The position numbers were made by a program, and so were the translations under genes. This document shows, one piece after another, positions 34,596 to 48,445 of a stretch of DNA of 64,000 bases (the stretch's first letter is position 1; each line of letters opens with the position of its first letter). The stretch comes from Sinomonas cyclohexanicum. Its GTDB lineage: Bacteria; Actinomycetota; Actinomycetes; Actinomycetales; Micrococcaceae. A model generated the notes under the pieces. The model saw only the letters and a list, made by a program, of their open reading frames with translations. It ran no database searches and was not told the origin of the DNA. The DNA is taken from the NCBI RefSeq assembly GCF_020886775.1, contig NZ_AP024525.1:4278001-4342000 (forward strand), in the 5' to 3' direction.

Positions 34596-35824
34596 CAGCC
34601 TGCCCCTTCCTCGGTCTCGTCGATGGCGTTGCGCCGCTCCCCGGCCCGCGCGGCCTCCGTTGTCGTGGTGAGCGCCGCGAGCGCGTCGGCCGTCGGCGGG
34701 TGCCGCACCTCGCCGTCGTGCGTGAGGCACGACCCGGCGACCACCTCGTCGTCGAAATCGGGAAGGACGTCGCCGTCCTTTCCCGGCACGAGCAGCTCGA
34801 TGAAGTTGGAGACGTTCTTCGCGTACAGGCGGGAGGCGTCCGCGGCCATGGCCGAGGCGGCGTCCTTGAGCCCGACGACGGTCACCTCGCCGGCGCGGTC
34901 CGCCGTCGCCACCGCGACGTCCTCGCCGGCCACCGAGCCCTCAACGTTTCCGCCCGACTCGGCCGCCATGTCCACCACGACGGAGCCCGGCCGCATGCCG
35001 GCGACCATCTCCCGCGTCACGAGCAGCGGGGCACGACGCCCGGGAACGGCGGCGGTAGTGATGAGCACGTCCGCGTCGGCGATGTGCGGGGCGAGGAGCC
35101 GGCGCTGGAGTGCACCGCGGTCCGCGCTGAGTTCGCGGGCATAGCCGCCGGCGCCCGCCGTGGCCTCCGCCGACTCCAAGTCCAGATGGATGAAGGTGCC
35201 TCCCATCGAGGCGACCTCATCCGCGGATGCCGGGCGGATGTCGTTGGCGGAGACGCGGGCGCCGAGGCGCTTGGCTGTGCCGATGGCCTGGAGACCGGCC
35301 ACGCCTGCTCCGAGCACGAGCACCCTTGCGGGAGGAATGGTGCCGGCCGCCGTCATGTACAGGGGGAAGAAGCGCGGGAGACGGGTCGCGGCCTCGAGGA
35401 CGCACCTGTACCCGGTCACGAGGGCCTGGGACGTGAGGGCGTCCATCGACTGGGCGCGGGAGATGCGCGGCACGAGCTCGAGCGCGAACGCCGTGATGCG
35501 CGCGTCGACGAGCGCACGAACGGTGGGCAGATCGGTGGACGGCGAGGCCAGGCCCACTGTCACCGCCCCGGCCCGCAGGCCCGCGGCCGTCGCGGGGTGC
35601 AGTGGCCGCACATGCGCCAGGAGGTCCACCGCGGCGAGGTCCAAGGCGGGGACCACCTCCGCCCCCGCGTCGGTGTAGGCGGCATCCGCATGGCCGGCTG
35701 CGACCCCCGCCCCCGACTCGATGGCCACCGACAGGCCCAGCCCGACCAGCTGCCGCACGGACTCCGGGGTCGCGGCCACGCGCTTCTCGCCGACCGGCCA
35801 CTCTCTCGCGATGCCCACTCTCAC
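34595..35824 (-). CDS. pntAA: NAD(P) transhydrogenase subunit alpha, NAD-binding part
   Basis: The protein has 409 residues and starts MRVGIAREWPVGEKRVAATP, typical of the alanine-dehydrogenase/PNT fold. RVLVLGAGVAGLQAIGTAKR is the NAD motif, VLITTAAVPGRRAPLLVTRE and SVVVDMAAESGGN follow. It binds NAD(H) and passes hydride to the NADP site on PntB. First gene of a three-gene pnt operon; no clear regulator site noticed upstream. Confidence 0.94.
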   Translation of the reverse strand: MRVGIAREWPVGEKRVAATPESVRQLVGLGLSVAIESGAGVAAGHADAAYTDAGAEVVPALDLAAVDLLAHVRPLHPATAAGLRAGAVTVGLASPSTDLPTVRALVDARITAFALELVPRISRAQSMDALTSQALVTGYRCVLEAATRLPRFFPLYMTAAGTIPPARVLVLGAGVAGLQAIGTAKRLGARVSANDIRPASADEVASMGGTFIHLDLESAEATAGAGGYARELSADRGALQRRLLAPHIADADVLITTAAVPGRRAPLLVTREMVAGMRPGSVVVDMAAESGGNVEGSVAGEDVAVATADRAGEVTVVGLKDAASAMAADASRLYAKNVSNFIELLVPGKDGDVLPDFDDEVVAGSCLTHDGEVRHPPTADALAALTTTTEAARAGERRNAIDETEEGAG

Positions 35825-35954
35825 GTGCGCCCTCCGCTCCGCGGCACACCCTTGGCCGCCCTGCGCCCGAGTCTATGCGCCGCCGCGCACACACGGGCAG
35901 ACGCAACGCGAAGGGGAGGGGAAGCACTGCGCACATCCCCTCCTTCCGATCGAA

Positions 35955-36392
35955 TCAGGCCGGCGCCCCGCCCGCCTGCCCGGAGTTGATGTTGACGAGC
36001 CACTCGATGCCGAAGCGGTCCGTCAGCATGCCGAAGGAGTCGCCCCACGGCGACTTCGCAAGGGGAACCGCAACGGCGGCGCCCTCGGCGAGCTTGTCCC
36101 AGTAGCCGCGCAGCTCGGCATCGTCGTCCCCGGAGAGGGAGACCGAGATGCTGCTGCTGCCCTGGGAGACAGGCATGCCCTCCGGCGCATCGGAGCCCAT
36201 GAGCACGAGGCCATTGGGCGCGACGATCTGGCCGTGCATGACCTTGTCCGCATCGCCACCCGCTGCCGCCTCGGGCTGGAACTGGCCGTAGGTGCTGATG
36301 TTGAGGTCGCCGCCGAACACGGACTGGTAGAACGTCATCGCCTCACGGGCGTTGCCCGTGAAGTGCAGATAGGGGTTGAGGATGGTGGGCAT
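35955..36392 (-). CDS. VOC-family (PhnB/glyoxalase-like) protein
   Basis: The protein has 145 residues and starts MPTILNPYLHFTGNAREAMT, followed by FYQSVFGGDLNISTYG and a C-terminal KSPWGDSFGMLTDRFGIEWL. This is the PhnB-like branch of the vicinal oxygen chelate fold. Members of this branch are usually of unknown function and often metal-free. It is a tandem paralogue of the next gene, 18 bases away, sharing the same opening and closing motifs. Confidence 0.9.
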   Translation of the reverse strand: MPTILNPYLHFTGNAREAMTFYQSVFGGDLNISTYGQFQPEAAAGGDADKVMHGQIVAPNGLVLMGSDAPEGMPVSQGSSSISVSLSGDDDAELRGYWDKLAEGAAVAVPLAKSPWGDSFGMLTDRFGIEWLVNINSGQAGGAPA

Positions 36393-36410
36393 GGTGATGG
36401 TCCTTTCCGG

Positions 36411-36851
36411 CTATGCGCCGCCGCCGGGCGTCGACTCGCCGGCGATGTTCACGAGCCATGCGATGCCGAACCTGTCGGTGAGCATCCCGAACGTGTCACC
36501 CCAGATGGCCTTCTCGAGCGGCATCGTCACGGCAGCGCCCTCGGCCAGCTTGTCCCAGTATCGGCGCAGCTCGTCCTCCGTTTCGGGGCCGCCCGAGAGC
36601 GAAATGGAGAAGCTGTTGTTCCCCCGGTCGAACTCCATGCGCGACGGCGTGTCCGAGCCCATGAGTGTGAAGCCGCTCGGGGTGGTGAGCTGGGAATGCA
36701 TCACCAGCGACCCCTCGGACGGGTCCTGGGCCGCGTGGAGGTCGTCGAACGTGGAGATGGTCAGGTCTCCACCGAGCACCGACTGGTAGAAGGTCATGGC
36801 CTCGCGGGCGTTGTCCTTGAAGCTGATGTAGGGGTTCAGGGTGGCAGGCAC
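36411..36851 (-). CDS. VOC-family (PhnB/glyoxalase-like) protein, tandem paralogue
   Basis: The protein has 146 residues and starts MPATLNPYISFKDNAREAMT, with FYQSVLGGDLTISTFD and KAIWGDTFGMLTDRFGIAWL. It is clearly a duplicate of the gene at 35955, diverged in the middle. The two are probably co-transcribed and may form a heterodimer, since VOC domains work in pairs. The substrate is unknown. Confidence 0.9.
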   Translation of the reverse strand: MPATLNPYISFKDNAREAMTFYQSVLGGDLTISTFDDLHAAQDPSEGSLVMHSQLTTPSGFTLMGSDTPSRMEFDRGNNSFSISLSGGPETEDELRRYWDKLAEGAAVTMPLEKAIWGDTFGMLTDRFGIAWLVNIAGESTPGGGA

Positions 36852-36935
36852 AGCGACTCCTAGGGAAGTTCCTTGCTGACCCTCGCGAGCCTACGCCGAG
36901 CCACCGACACTTCTGAAGGCCCCGCGTGAAGCCGC

Positions 36936-38129
36936 TCAGCCCGCAAGCCTCTCGAGATGCGCGACGACCGCGGCCCGCTTGGGCGAGCGCGGCGGAAGGA
37001 GGCGGAGAGCGGTACGCCACGCCTCGGCGTCGTCCGCAGCCTCGGGCAGCCGCAGGTAGTGGAGCACCACGTCCACGGCCGCGCTGCCAACCACCGCTTC
37101 GCGCAGCGTCGCGGAGAGCTCGTCGCGCAGCTCGGTGATCGCTGGAGCCTCGGAGCGCGGCAGAAGCTGGCCGCCGTACGCGCCCAGAGCCTGCCGGTGC
37201 GACCCCCGTTCGAGCAGCGCGAGCGCAGTCATCGAGTCGACCTCGAGGCCCTCGACCCGGTACGGCCGCGAGCGCAGCGTGACCCCGACGCCAGCGGCGT
37301 CGAGGACCTTGCGGAGCCTGACCAGCTCCGCGCGCAGGGTCACGGGTGGCACGGGCTGAGCGTACAGCCGCTCGGCGAGCTCCTCTGCCGTGAGCCCTCG
37401 CGGGTGCCCTGCCAGGAGCACGAGGATCTCCGAGTGGCGCACGCTCAGGTTCAGGTCGCGGCCGCGGGAGCGCAGCACGCCCTGATCCCGGCCCGTCACG
37501 GCCAGCACGGCGCCGAGGGGGCTGCCAGGTCGCACCGCCCTCTGGGCCTGCTGAACGCCCTGCGGCGCCAGGCCGCGCAGCCGCTCCTCGGCCGCGGCGA
37601 CCGTGGCTCGGAGCCACGGCAGGGCGTGCCCCGCAACCGCCTGCTCGCCCCCCGTTATGTCGACGACGCCGATCGCCTCGCCCGTCCGCGGATCCCGGAT
37701 GGGCATCGCGGTGCAGGAGAAGGCCTCGACGAGCGGGCTGAAGTGCTCGGCACCGCGGATCTGGACGGCGGAACCGGCTGCGAGCGCGGTTCCCGGCGCG
37801 GACGTGCCGACGCTGGACTCGGACCAGTCGGCGCCCTCGAGGAACGCCATGGACTCCGCGCGGCGCCGCACGCTCGAGTCTCCGCCGAGCCAGAGGAGCC
37901 TGCTGCTCGCGTCCCCGACCGCCACGAGGATGCCCGCGTCCCGCGCGGGCTCGACCAGAAGCTGGTCGATCACCGGCATGACCGGAGCCAAGGGGTGGCC
38001 CGTGCGATAGTCGCAGAGCTCGCCCTTATCCAGAATGCTCGTCACCACCGCGTCCTCGCGGCGTCCGTGCGCGGCAAGCGAGCGCCGCCACGAATCTGCA
38101 ACGATGTCGCTCACCACCCACTCCTTCAT
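36936..38129 (-). CDS. GAF-domain transcriptional regulator
   Basis: The protein has 397 residues. IVADSWRRSLAAHGRREDAV and the long sensor segment (LVAVGDASSRLLWLGGD, FLEGADWSESSVGTSAPGTA, EHFSPLVEAFSCTAMPIRDP) match the GAF regulators near aldehyde and alcohol dehydrogenase genes in actinobacteria. The C-terminal part reads LNLSVRHSEILVLLAGHPRG then ELVRLRKVLDAAGVGVTLRS, a winged-helix of the kind also present in the regulator at 62955. The target is unknown; both VOC genes lie directly downstream on the same strand. Confidence 0.8.
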   Translation of the reverse strand: MKEWVVSDIVADSWRRSLAAHGRREDAVVTSILDKGELCDYRTGHPLAPVMPVIDQLLVEPARDAGILVAVGDASSRLLWLGGDSSVRRRAESMAFLEGADWSESSVGTSAPGTALAAGSAVQIRGAEHFSPLVEAFSCTAMPIRDPRTGEAIGVVDITGGEQAVAGHALPWLRATVAAAEERLRGLAPQGVQQAQRAVRPGSPLGAVLAVTGRDQGVLRSRGRDLNLSVRHSEILVLLAGHPRGLTAEELAERLYAQPVPPVTLRAELVRLRKVLDAAGVGVTLRSRPYRVEGLEVDSMTALALLERGSHRQALGAYGGQLLPRSEAPAITELRDELSATLREAVVGSAAVDVVLHYLRLPEAADDAEAWRTALRLLPPRSPKRAAVVAHLERLAG

Positions 38130-38219
38130 GTGTGCCGTGGCTCACAAGTGTACGCGCCCCGCCTCGCAACGCCTGCGGGAAAGGTTGCGTGGGCGTTGCA
38201 CAGGCAGCGCGGCCCGGTC

Positions 38220-38420
38220 TCAGGCCGTGCGTGCCGTGTGGTCCACGACGAGGGCCTGGGCCGCGACCTCGCGGATCTCCATGATCATCCTGCGCACCGA
38301 ATCCAGAGTGGGCAGATCCTTCAGGTCGGCGAGGACGTCCCCGTCGGGGCCCATGAGGCGCAGTCGATACCCGCCGTTGCGACGCGGGTCTTGGAGGACT
38401 TCGAAGGTGGGGCCCATCAT
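38220..38420 (-). CDS. Small YegP/DUF1508-like protein
   Basis: The protein has 66 residues: MMGPTFEVLQDPRRNGGYRL then RLMGPDGDVLADLKDLPTLD. The pattern of a short strand, a GxYRhRL segment and a final helix resembles half of a DUF1508 (YegP) repeat. Ribosome-site evidence is weak. It stands alone between two unrelated genes. Family assignment is tentative. Confidence 0.6.
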   Translation of the reverse strand: MMGPTFEVLQDPRRNGGYRLRLMGPDGDVLADLKDLPTLDSVRRMIMEIREVAAQALVVDHTARTA

Positions 38421-38532
38421 TCACCAATCGGTCGGCAGATCTCATCCGCGCGAATGTGACACTCCCAGTCTCAATCAGGCGGCCTGTCCCGACCAAGGCC
38501 AAAGGACCCTAACCGTCATGTTACGCAGGCCA

Positions 38533-38817
38533 CTAGCCCCCCGCGATCGACTGGATGACGAGCACCTCCTCGCCCGCGGCAACGGGCGTTGCGAGGCCAC
38601 CTCCGCGGCGCACGTCCTCACCGGCAACGTACACGTTGACATGGCGCCGCAGCTCGCCCCGCTCGTCACGCAGCCGGCGGCCCAGCACGGGGAATTGGCG
38701 GGCGACGGCGTCGAGCGCCTCGCCCGCGGACCTCACCGACCCGTCCGGCAGCTCGAACATGGTGCGTCCATCGCTCGCTGGCGCGAGGACGGAGGGGACG
38801 ATCACGGTGACCGGCAT
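38533..38817 (-). CDS. MoaD/ThiS-family ubiquitin-like protein
   Basis: The protein has 94 residues ending IQSIAGG, the Gly-Gly tail that accepts or carries sulfur in MoaD/ThiS-type proteins. The beta-grasp features include TMFELPDGSVRSAGEALDAV and RHVNVYVAGEDVRRGGGLAT. It starts one base after the BNR-repeat gene ends, so the two are co-transcribed. This pairing is common in actinobacteria, but the sulfur acceptor is not known to me. Confidence 0.85.
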   Translation of the reverse strand: MPVTVIVPSVLAPASDGRTMFELPDGSVRSAGEALDAVARQFPVLGRRLRDERGELRRHVNVYVAGEDVRRGGGLATPVAAGEEVLVIQSIAGG

Positions 38818-38818
38818 G

Positions 38819-39925
38819 CTAGGCTAGCTCGGCGCCGTCGTGCGTCAGGACCGCAGCACGCACACAGAGGACATCCGGCAGGTGGGCGGTCACCTCCTGG
38901 AACGTCTCGCCCTCGTCGGCACTCGCGTAGACGGAGCCGCCTCGCGTACCGAAGTAAACCCCCACCGGCTCGGCGGTGTCCACGGACGCGGCGTCGCGCA
39001 GCACCGTGTTCCAGTCCGGCTCCGAAATGCCGCTATCGAGAGGGCGCCAGGTCGTGCCGGCGTCGTCGGTGCGGTGGACCGCGAGATGGCCGCCCGGGGC
39101 CACGCGTTCCCAGTCGGAGACAAGCGGAATCACCCAGGCTGTCCCCCCACGCCGAGGATGGGTGAGCATCACGAAGCCGAAGTCGGCGGGGAGGCCATCC
39201 GCGATCGACACCCAGGTGTCGCCGCTGTCATCGCTCCGGTAGACCCCACGGTGGTTCTGCGCGTACAGCCGGCCGTCCACATCCGCCGCGATCTTGTGGA
39301 CGCACTGGCCCACCTCGGGGTCCGGGTTGGGGAGGAAATAGGCCGATATGCCGCGGTTTCGCGCGGTCCAGCTCGCGCCGGCGTCCGTACTGCGGTAGAC
39401 GCCGCCCGCGCTGATCGCCAGATGCACGAGGTTGTCGTCCACAGGATCCGGCACGATCGTGTGGACCGCCGCCCCACCTGCACCCGGGCCCCACTGCTCC
39501 TTGTCCGGATGCTCCCAGAGGGCCCGGTTCAGCTCGAATGTCTCGCCGCCGTCGGTCGACTTCCAGATCGAGATCGGCTCAGCGCCGAGCCAGACGACGC
39601 CGGCTCGGCTCTCGGTGTCGGGCCGGATCTGCCAGATGCGCTCGACGGCGGCATCCGTCGCCTCAGGAAAGACCACCGAACCCTGTTCCGGCTCGGTCCA
39701 CGTGGCACCGAGGTCATCGGAATGGGCCACCGTTGGCCCGAAGTGCTCGGACCGGACACCGACCAGGATTCGGATGCGGCCCCCACGGGTGTCGATCGCA
39801 ATCGACGGGATCTCCTGCATCAGGAACTGCGGGACGCCAACCGTCCAGGTCCTGCGGTCGTCGCTTGTGGCGAGCCACAGGCCCTTCTTGGTGCCGATTG
39901 CCAGAAGGACGCTGGGTGAAGTCAT
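38819..39925 (-). CDS. BNR/sialidase-like repeat protein
   Basis: The protein has about 368 residues from ATG 39923-39925 (an ATG three codons upstream is possible). Asp-box repeats of the SxDxGxTW type recur: SDDLGATWTE, STDGGETFEL, STDAGASWTA, SDDSGDTWVS, TDDAGTTWRP and SADEGETFQE. That makes a six-bladed propeller of the photosystem II assembly/sialidase-like kind. There is no signal peptide, so it is probably cytoplasmic. Catalytic sialidase residues are not evident. It is coupled to the MoaD-like gene. Confidence 0.85.
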   Translation of the reverse strand: MTSPSVLLAIGTKKGLWLATSDDRRTWTVGVPQFLMQEIPSIAIDTRGGRIRILVGVRSEHFGPTVAHSDDLGATWTEPEQGSVVFPEATDAAVERIWQIRPDTESRAGVVWLGAEPISIWKSTDGGETFELNRALWEHPDKEQWGPGAGGAAVHTIVPDPVDDNLVHLAISAGGVYRSTDAGASWTARNRGISAYFLPNPDPEVGQCVHKIAADVDGRLYAQNHRGVYRSDDSGDTWVSIADGLPADFGFVMLTHPRRGGTAWVIPLVSDWERVAPGGHLAVHRTDDAGTTWRPLDSGISEPDWNTVLRDAASVDTAEPVGVYFGTRGGSVYASADEGETFQEVTAHLPDVLCVRAAVLTHDGAELA

Positions 39926-40024
39926 GGGCTCCATTCGACGACACACGCAGGAAGGCGTCAATGCTAGGCAGCACCGGACGAACCCGGTACTGTTCTCGAC
40001 AAGTCCACAAGGGCACTCGGAATC

Positions 40025-40126
40025 TTGACAGCATCCGACATGTCGGATCATCCCGATTGGCCCGTGGCACCTGAGCTGCCCCGGAGCGCGCACCCCCCCA
40101 ATTGCGCGCTCCGGGGCTCCTTTTTG
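40025..40126 (+). ncRNA. Candidate short transcript with its own promoter, operator and terminator
   Basis: TTGACA at 40025-40030 and a weak TCATCC at 40048-40053 are 17 bases apart, with the perfect palindrome TCCGACATGTCGGA (40034-40047) in the spacer. An intrinsic terminator follows at 40079-40125. No ORF lies between, so any product would be an RNA of about 65 bases. It may instead be a leftover of a gene lost from this site. Confidence 0.35.
40079..40125 (+). terminator. Intrinsic terminator on the plus strand
   Basis: CCCCGGAGCGCGCA (40079-40092) pairs perfectly with TGCGCGCTCCGGGG (40103-40116) across a ten-base loop and is followed by TTTTT. It only works rightward, yet no plus-strand gene precedes it. 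Confidence 0.8.
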
Positions 40127-40147
40127 CCCGCCACGCCGGTCCTAGGG

Positions 40148-40222
40148 CCGAACGGCTGTGGTTGTTAAATGTCAGGACCCCCGGCCGTGTGGTCGGGGGT
40201 CCTGGAATGGTTGTCCGGCGGT
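40148..40222. repeat. Left copy of 75 bp target-site duplication
   Basis: Identical to 41991-42065. It carries the last bases of 5S rRNA and a second copy of the rRNA terminator hairpin (40174-40203). It directly abuts the left inverted repeat of the insertion element. Confidence 0.9.
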
Positions 40223-41990
40223 CCTGAGTTTGGTCATTTGCTTAGTGCCTGAGATTTCCCGGTGGTGAGGGCGTCGATGATGGCCTGCCGGTCGGGGTCG
40301 ATGTGGGGCGCGATGGTCTGGGTGGTGCCGTTGGAGGCGACGGTGGCTGAGCGCAGGGGCCTGAGCTGGCGGACGATGTTGCGGATCGCGAGGCCGGTGC
40401 GGGTCTGGGCCTCGCGGGAGACTGCGAGGGCGGTGAAGACGATGGTCAGGTGGGCCTCGATCGCGTCGCGGGTGCGGACGAACATGGGTCGCGCGGCGAG
40501 GTCGGTCTTGGACATCCGGAAGGACTGCTCGACATGCCAGAGCTCGTGGTACGAGGCGATGACCTCGCCGGCGGGCATGAGGTGCGCGGGGATGTTGGTC
40601 ACGTAGCCCTTGAGCCCGACCAGGCGGCGGGCGCGGGCCAGGGCGGCTTCGTCCAGGGTGTGCCCGTCGCCGCTGGTCTTGACGAACCGCGGGGCGCGGG
40701 CGGCCTTCTCGCCGGCGATGACCGCCCGGGCGCGGTCCTCCTGCAGTGTCAGGGTCTTGCCGTCCCGCACGGCCCGCTTGGCCGAGTAGGCCCACACGGC
40801 CCGCCAGGAGCCGGGGTGCGTCTCGGGGTCCCAGACGGGTTCGGCGCGCAGGAGCTCGTTGTTCTCGCTGCGCCGGCCGGTCCTGGGCGTGATGGTGTCG
40901 ATGACCTGCGCGTCGGTGAACGCGTCGCCGTGCCAGCGGAAGTGGGAGGCCAGGTCCAGCGGGGCCTTGACGGCGCGGGAGCCGACGATGAAGCGCAGGC
41001 CCGCCTCCTCGAGCGCGGTGAGGTTGGCCGCGGAGAGCATGCCGGCGTCGGCGACCACGACCATGTCCCCGATGCCATGCCTGTCCTGGAACTGCTTCAC
41101 GATCGGGATGATCGTGGTCTGCTCGGCCCTGTTGCCCTCGTAGCAGCCGATCTCCAGCGGGAACCCTTCCCGGTCCACGAGCAGGCCGACGACGATCTGC
41201 GGGTCGACCCGGCGTTCCTTGGAGTAGCCGACCTTCCGCAGCCCGTCTTCCTTCTCGGCCTCGAAGTACAGGGTCGTCACGTCGTACAGGCACAGCGAGA
41301 CATCGCCGCTGGCCGCGGCGTGCTCGAAGCACGCCCTGGCGATCTGGTCCCGGTAGCTGCCCCTGTGCGCGCGGGACAGGGTGCGCCGCATCGTCTTCTC
41401 GCTCGCCGGCGCACGCCCAGGTCGCCCAGCACGCGGGCGGTGTCCAGGATGGAGGTCGGCTCCACGATCCGGGCGACCACCAGGTCCCGGAACACCTCGT
41501 CGGCGAGGGCGTCGAAGCCGAGGTCGTCGAACACCGCCGCGAGCGTGTCGAAGAGGACCCGTGAGGCGGTGGCGACCACCCGTGGCGGGGCAACCGCCGA
41601 TCGCCCTGGCACCGCTGTCCCCGGGTTCTCGAAGAGCGCCGGCTCCCCGGGCGGGCCGATCAGCGCAGTCCTGGGCGCAGCAGGGGCCAGGCCCAAGTCG
41701 AGCTCGCCCTGGCCGGGGTCGTCCAGCAGCTCCCGCGCCCGCTCGACTAGGAGCCCGAGCTCAGCCTCGGTATGGGCCGAGCCGACGTGGGCCACGATCC
41801 GCCGCCGCCCGTCGACGGACTCGGCGATCTGCACGGCCGTCGCCCCGGAGGCCGTCCGAACCCGCCGAATCCATGCCACAGCCACCACAGTAGAGCACCA
41901 ATTAGTGCCTCAGAACCGCCCCCGCGACAGCGTTACCGCAGGTCAGAAGCCAGTCCGTCGCCGGAATGCGACCAAGTGACCAAACTCAGG
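40223..41990 (-). mobile_element. IS1634-family (IS1549-like) insertion sequence
   Basis: Terminal inverted repeats are CCTGAGTTTGGTCATTTG (40223-40240) and CAAGTGACCAAACTCAGG (41973-41990), 17 of 18 paired. The element is 1768 bp with one transposase gene. It is flanked by a 75 bp direct duplication of the 5S 3' end and its terminator. Unusually long, variable target duplications are a published property of IS1549 and IS1634, which supports the family call. Confidence 0.9.
40234..41888 (-). pseudogene. IS1634-family transposase with a single-base frameshift
   Basis: The N-terminal frame runs from GTG 41888 (MVAVAWIRRVRTASGATAVQ) to 41277; the rest is in another frame from upstream of 41391 to 40234. 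The catalytic DDE residues lie in LCLYDVTTLYFEAEKEDG, MVVVADAGMLSAANL and ASYHELWHVEQSFRMSKTDL. Around 41408 the sequence reads GTGCGCCGGCG where one more C would restore continuous reading through PASEKTMRRTL, so one base is missing. No slippery heptamer is visible, so programmed shifting is unlikely. It is either dead or a sequence error. Confidence 0.85.
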
Positions 41991-42065
41991 CCGAACGGCT
42001 GTGGTTGTTAAATGTCAGGACCCCCGGCCGTGTGGTCGGGGGTCCTGGAATGGTTGTCCGGCGGT
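41991..42065. repeat. Right copy of 75 bp target-site duplication
   Basis: Identical to 40148-40222 and continuous with the intact 5S rRNA gene. The rRNA operon therefore keeps its natural 3' end and terminator. Confidence 0.9.
42008..42046 (-). terminator. rRNA operon terminator
   Basis: On the minus strand AGGACCCCCG and CGGGGGTCCT form a ten-base-pair stem about ten bases beyond the 5S end, followed by GACATTTAAC. A duplicate at 40174-40203 lies beyond the insertion element. Confidence 0.8.
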
Positions 42066-42174
42066 GTCCTACTCTCCCACACCCTGGCGGGTGCAGTACC
42101 ATCGGCGCTGTGGGTCTTAGCTTCCGGGTTCGGGATGGGTCCGGGCGTTTCCCCCACGCTGTGGCCGCCGTAAC
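42058..42174 (-). rRNA. rrf: 5S ribosomal RNA
   Basis: About 117 bases, starting GTTACGGCGGCCACAGCG and ending in CACCGCCGGA. The loop sequences CCCGAACCCGGAAGCTAAG and GATGGTACTGCA are characteristic of bacterial 5S rRNA. It lies about 190 bases after the 23S gene. Confidence 0.95.
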
Positions 42175-42361
42175 CCTTTGTCCCGTCCCCCGGGGTGGGG
42201 GTGGGAAGCTGTGGTCACGGTTGTTGTCCGTGGATCTGTGTTCGGTTGTGGTTGCGGTGCCCGTGACGCCCCGGTGTGGGGTGGGGTTTGTTGTCTGGGG
42301 ACCGTATGGTGGACGCGGGGCATTGTTGGTTCTTGCCACCACCGGGTGGGTGGTGTGTGTT

Positions 42362-47513
<5,152 letters not shown>

Positions 47514-47650
47514 ACACGCCAACCAGAAACCCCAGGAAAATGAGGCCACCAGCCAGCAGAAAATGATCCGGCATCAAACACCCAGCCACGCACACAGGGG
47601 CGCACGCAACCAGGCAACTGATAACCAAAAAAATGGCATCAACAAAACTT

Positions 47651-47771
47651 GGCACACTATTGAGTTCTCAAACAACAAACACCCGCAGGTAACACCCCCG
47701 GCCCATCCAGACCGTTCGCTTCCCCGCGGCAACGAGGTTCTACTCTACCCTTTCGAGTTCATTCTGTCCAA
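47651..47771 (-). promoter_or_regulatory. rRNA promoter and leader antitermination motif
   Basis: TTGGAC (47766-47771) and TAGAGT (47742-47747) are 18 bases apart on the minus strand, about 230 bases before 16S. Downstream at 47651-47680 the leader has TTGTTTGAGAACTCAATAG, matching the motif in the spacer. The remaining 47772-47990 shows no gene. Confidence 0.65.
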
Positions 47772-47992
47772 TTCTCGATTTCTCGACATGGGCGATGAAC
47801 TCGCTCTGATTCCTACCATCCGGGCGCACCAAGGTGCGGCCGTTCCGGCCGGATTCTCAGGGGTTTGGCCGCCGTTCCGTCCGCGTTTCCGCGGCCGCTC
47901 CCGGCGACTCAGAAAACAATACCGGGATCAGGGCGGCCAGCCAAATCCCAGCGCTGTGCCTTCGGCCACATGCGTCCACGGACATGTGGGGT

Positions 47993-48039
47993 GATACCCC
48001 TAGGGGGTACTTGACGCATACCCCTCTCGGGTATAGCTT
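47993..48039 (+). promoter_or_regulatory. Tandem CsoR-type operators and promoter of csoR-copZ-copA
   Basis: GATACCCCTAGGGGGTAC at 47993-48010 and ATACCC-N5-GGGTAT at 48018-48034 are two palindromes. TTGACG at 48011-48016 lies between them, with TAGCTT at 48034-48039 after 17 bases as a possible -10. Binding would cover the whole promoter. The first site matches the palindrome at 32057. Confidence 0.8.
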
Positions 48040-48045
48040 CGGGGC

Positions 48046-48378
48046 ATGGAGAACGTCGTTGACTTCAACGTCCACCCGGGGCCGCCCTATGGCTACACCG
48101 CGGACAAGGACGCCTACCTTCGCCGCCTTAGGCGCATCGAGGGCCAGGTGCGCGGCATTGCGCGCATGGTGGAGGAGGACAAGTACTGCATCGACATCCT
48201 CACGCAGGTCGCTGCGGTGACCAAGGCCCTCCATGCCGTGAGCCTCGGCCTCGTCGAGGAGCACATAGGGCATTGTGTGGTCGGTGCAGCCAACGAGCCC
48301 GATCCCTCCAAACGAGCTGACGAGATCGATGCCAAGGTCAAGGAGGCCACAGATGCCATCGGACGACTGCTGCGGTAG
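48046..48378 (+). CDS. csoR: CsoR-family copper-sensing repressor
   Basis: The protein has 110 residues. The helical core YLRRLRRIEGQVRGIARMVE, then DKYCIDILTQVAAVTKALHA, and VEEHIGHCV provide the Cys-His-Cys Cu(I) site (C in YCID, H and C in HIGHC). Apo-CsoR represses from the palindromes upstream; copper releases it. It is first in csoR-copZ-copA and likely also controls 32101. FrmR-type formaldehyde repressors are related, but the operator type and the copper genes favour CsoR. Confidence 0.93.
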   Translation: MENVVDFNVHPGPPYGYTADKDAYLRRLRRIEGQVRGIARMVEEDKYCIDILTQVAAVTKALHAVSLGLVEEHIGHCVVGAANEPDPSKRADEIDAKVKEATDAIGRLLR

Positions 48379-48445
48379 CGACTGCTGCGGAGGCAGCGGT
48401 CCTCAGGCCATCACCATCCAGAACGCCCATCCAAGGAGCACCGCC

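Noticed and set aside
41277-41408. Programmed frameshift producing a full transposase
   Set aside because: No A- or T-rich slippery site or downstream structure is apparent; a missing C in a short C run explains the change.
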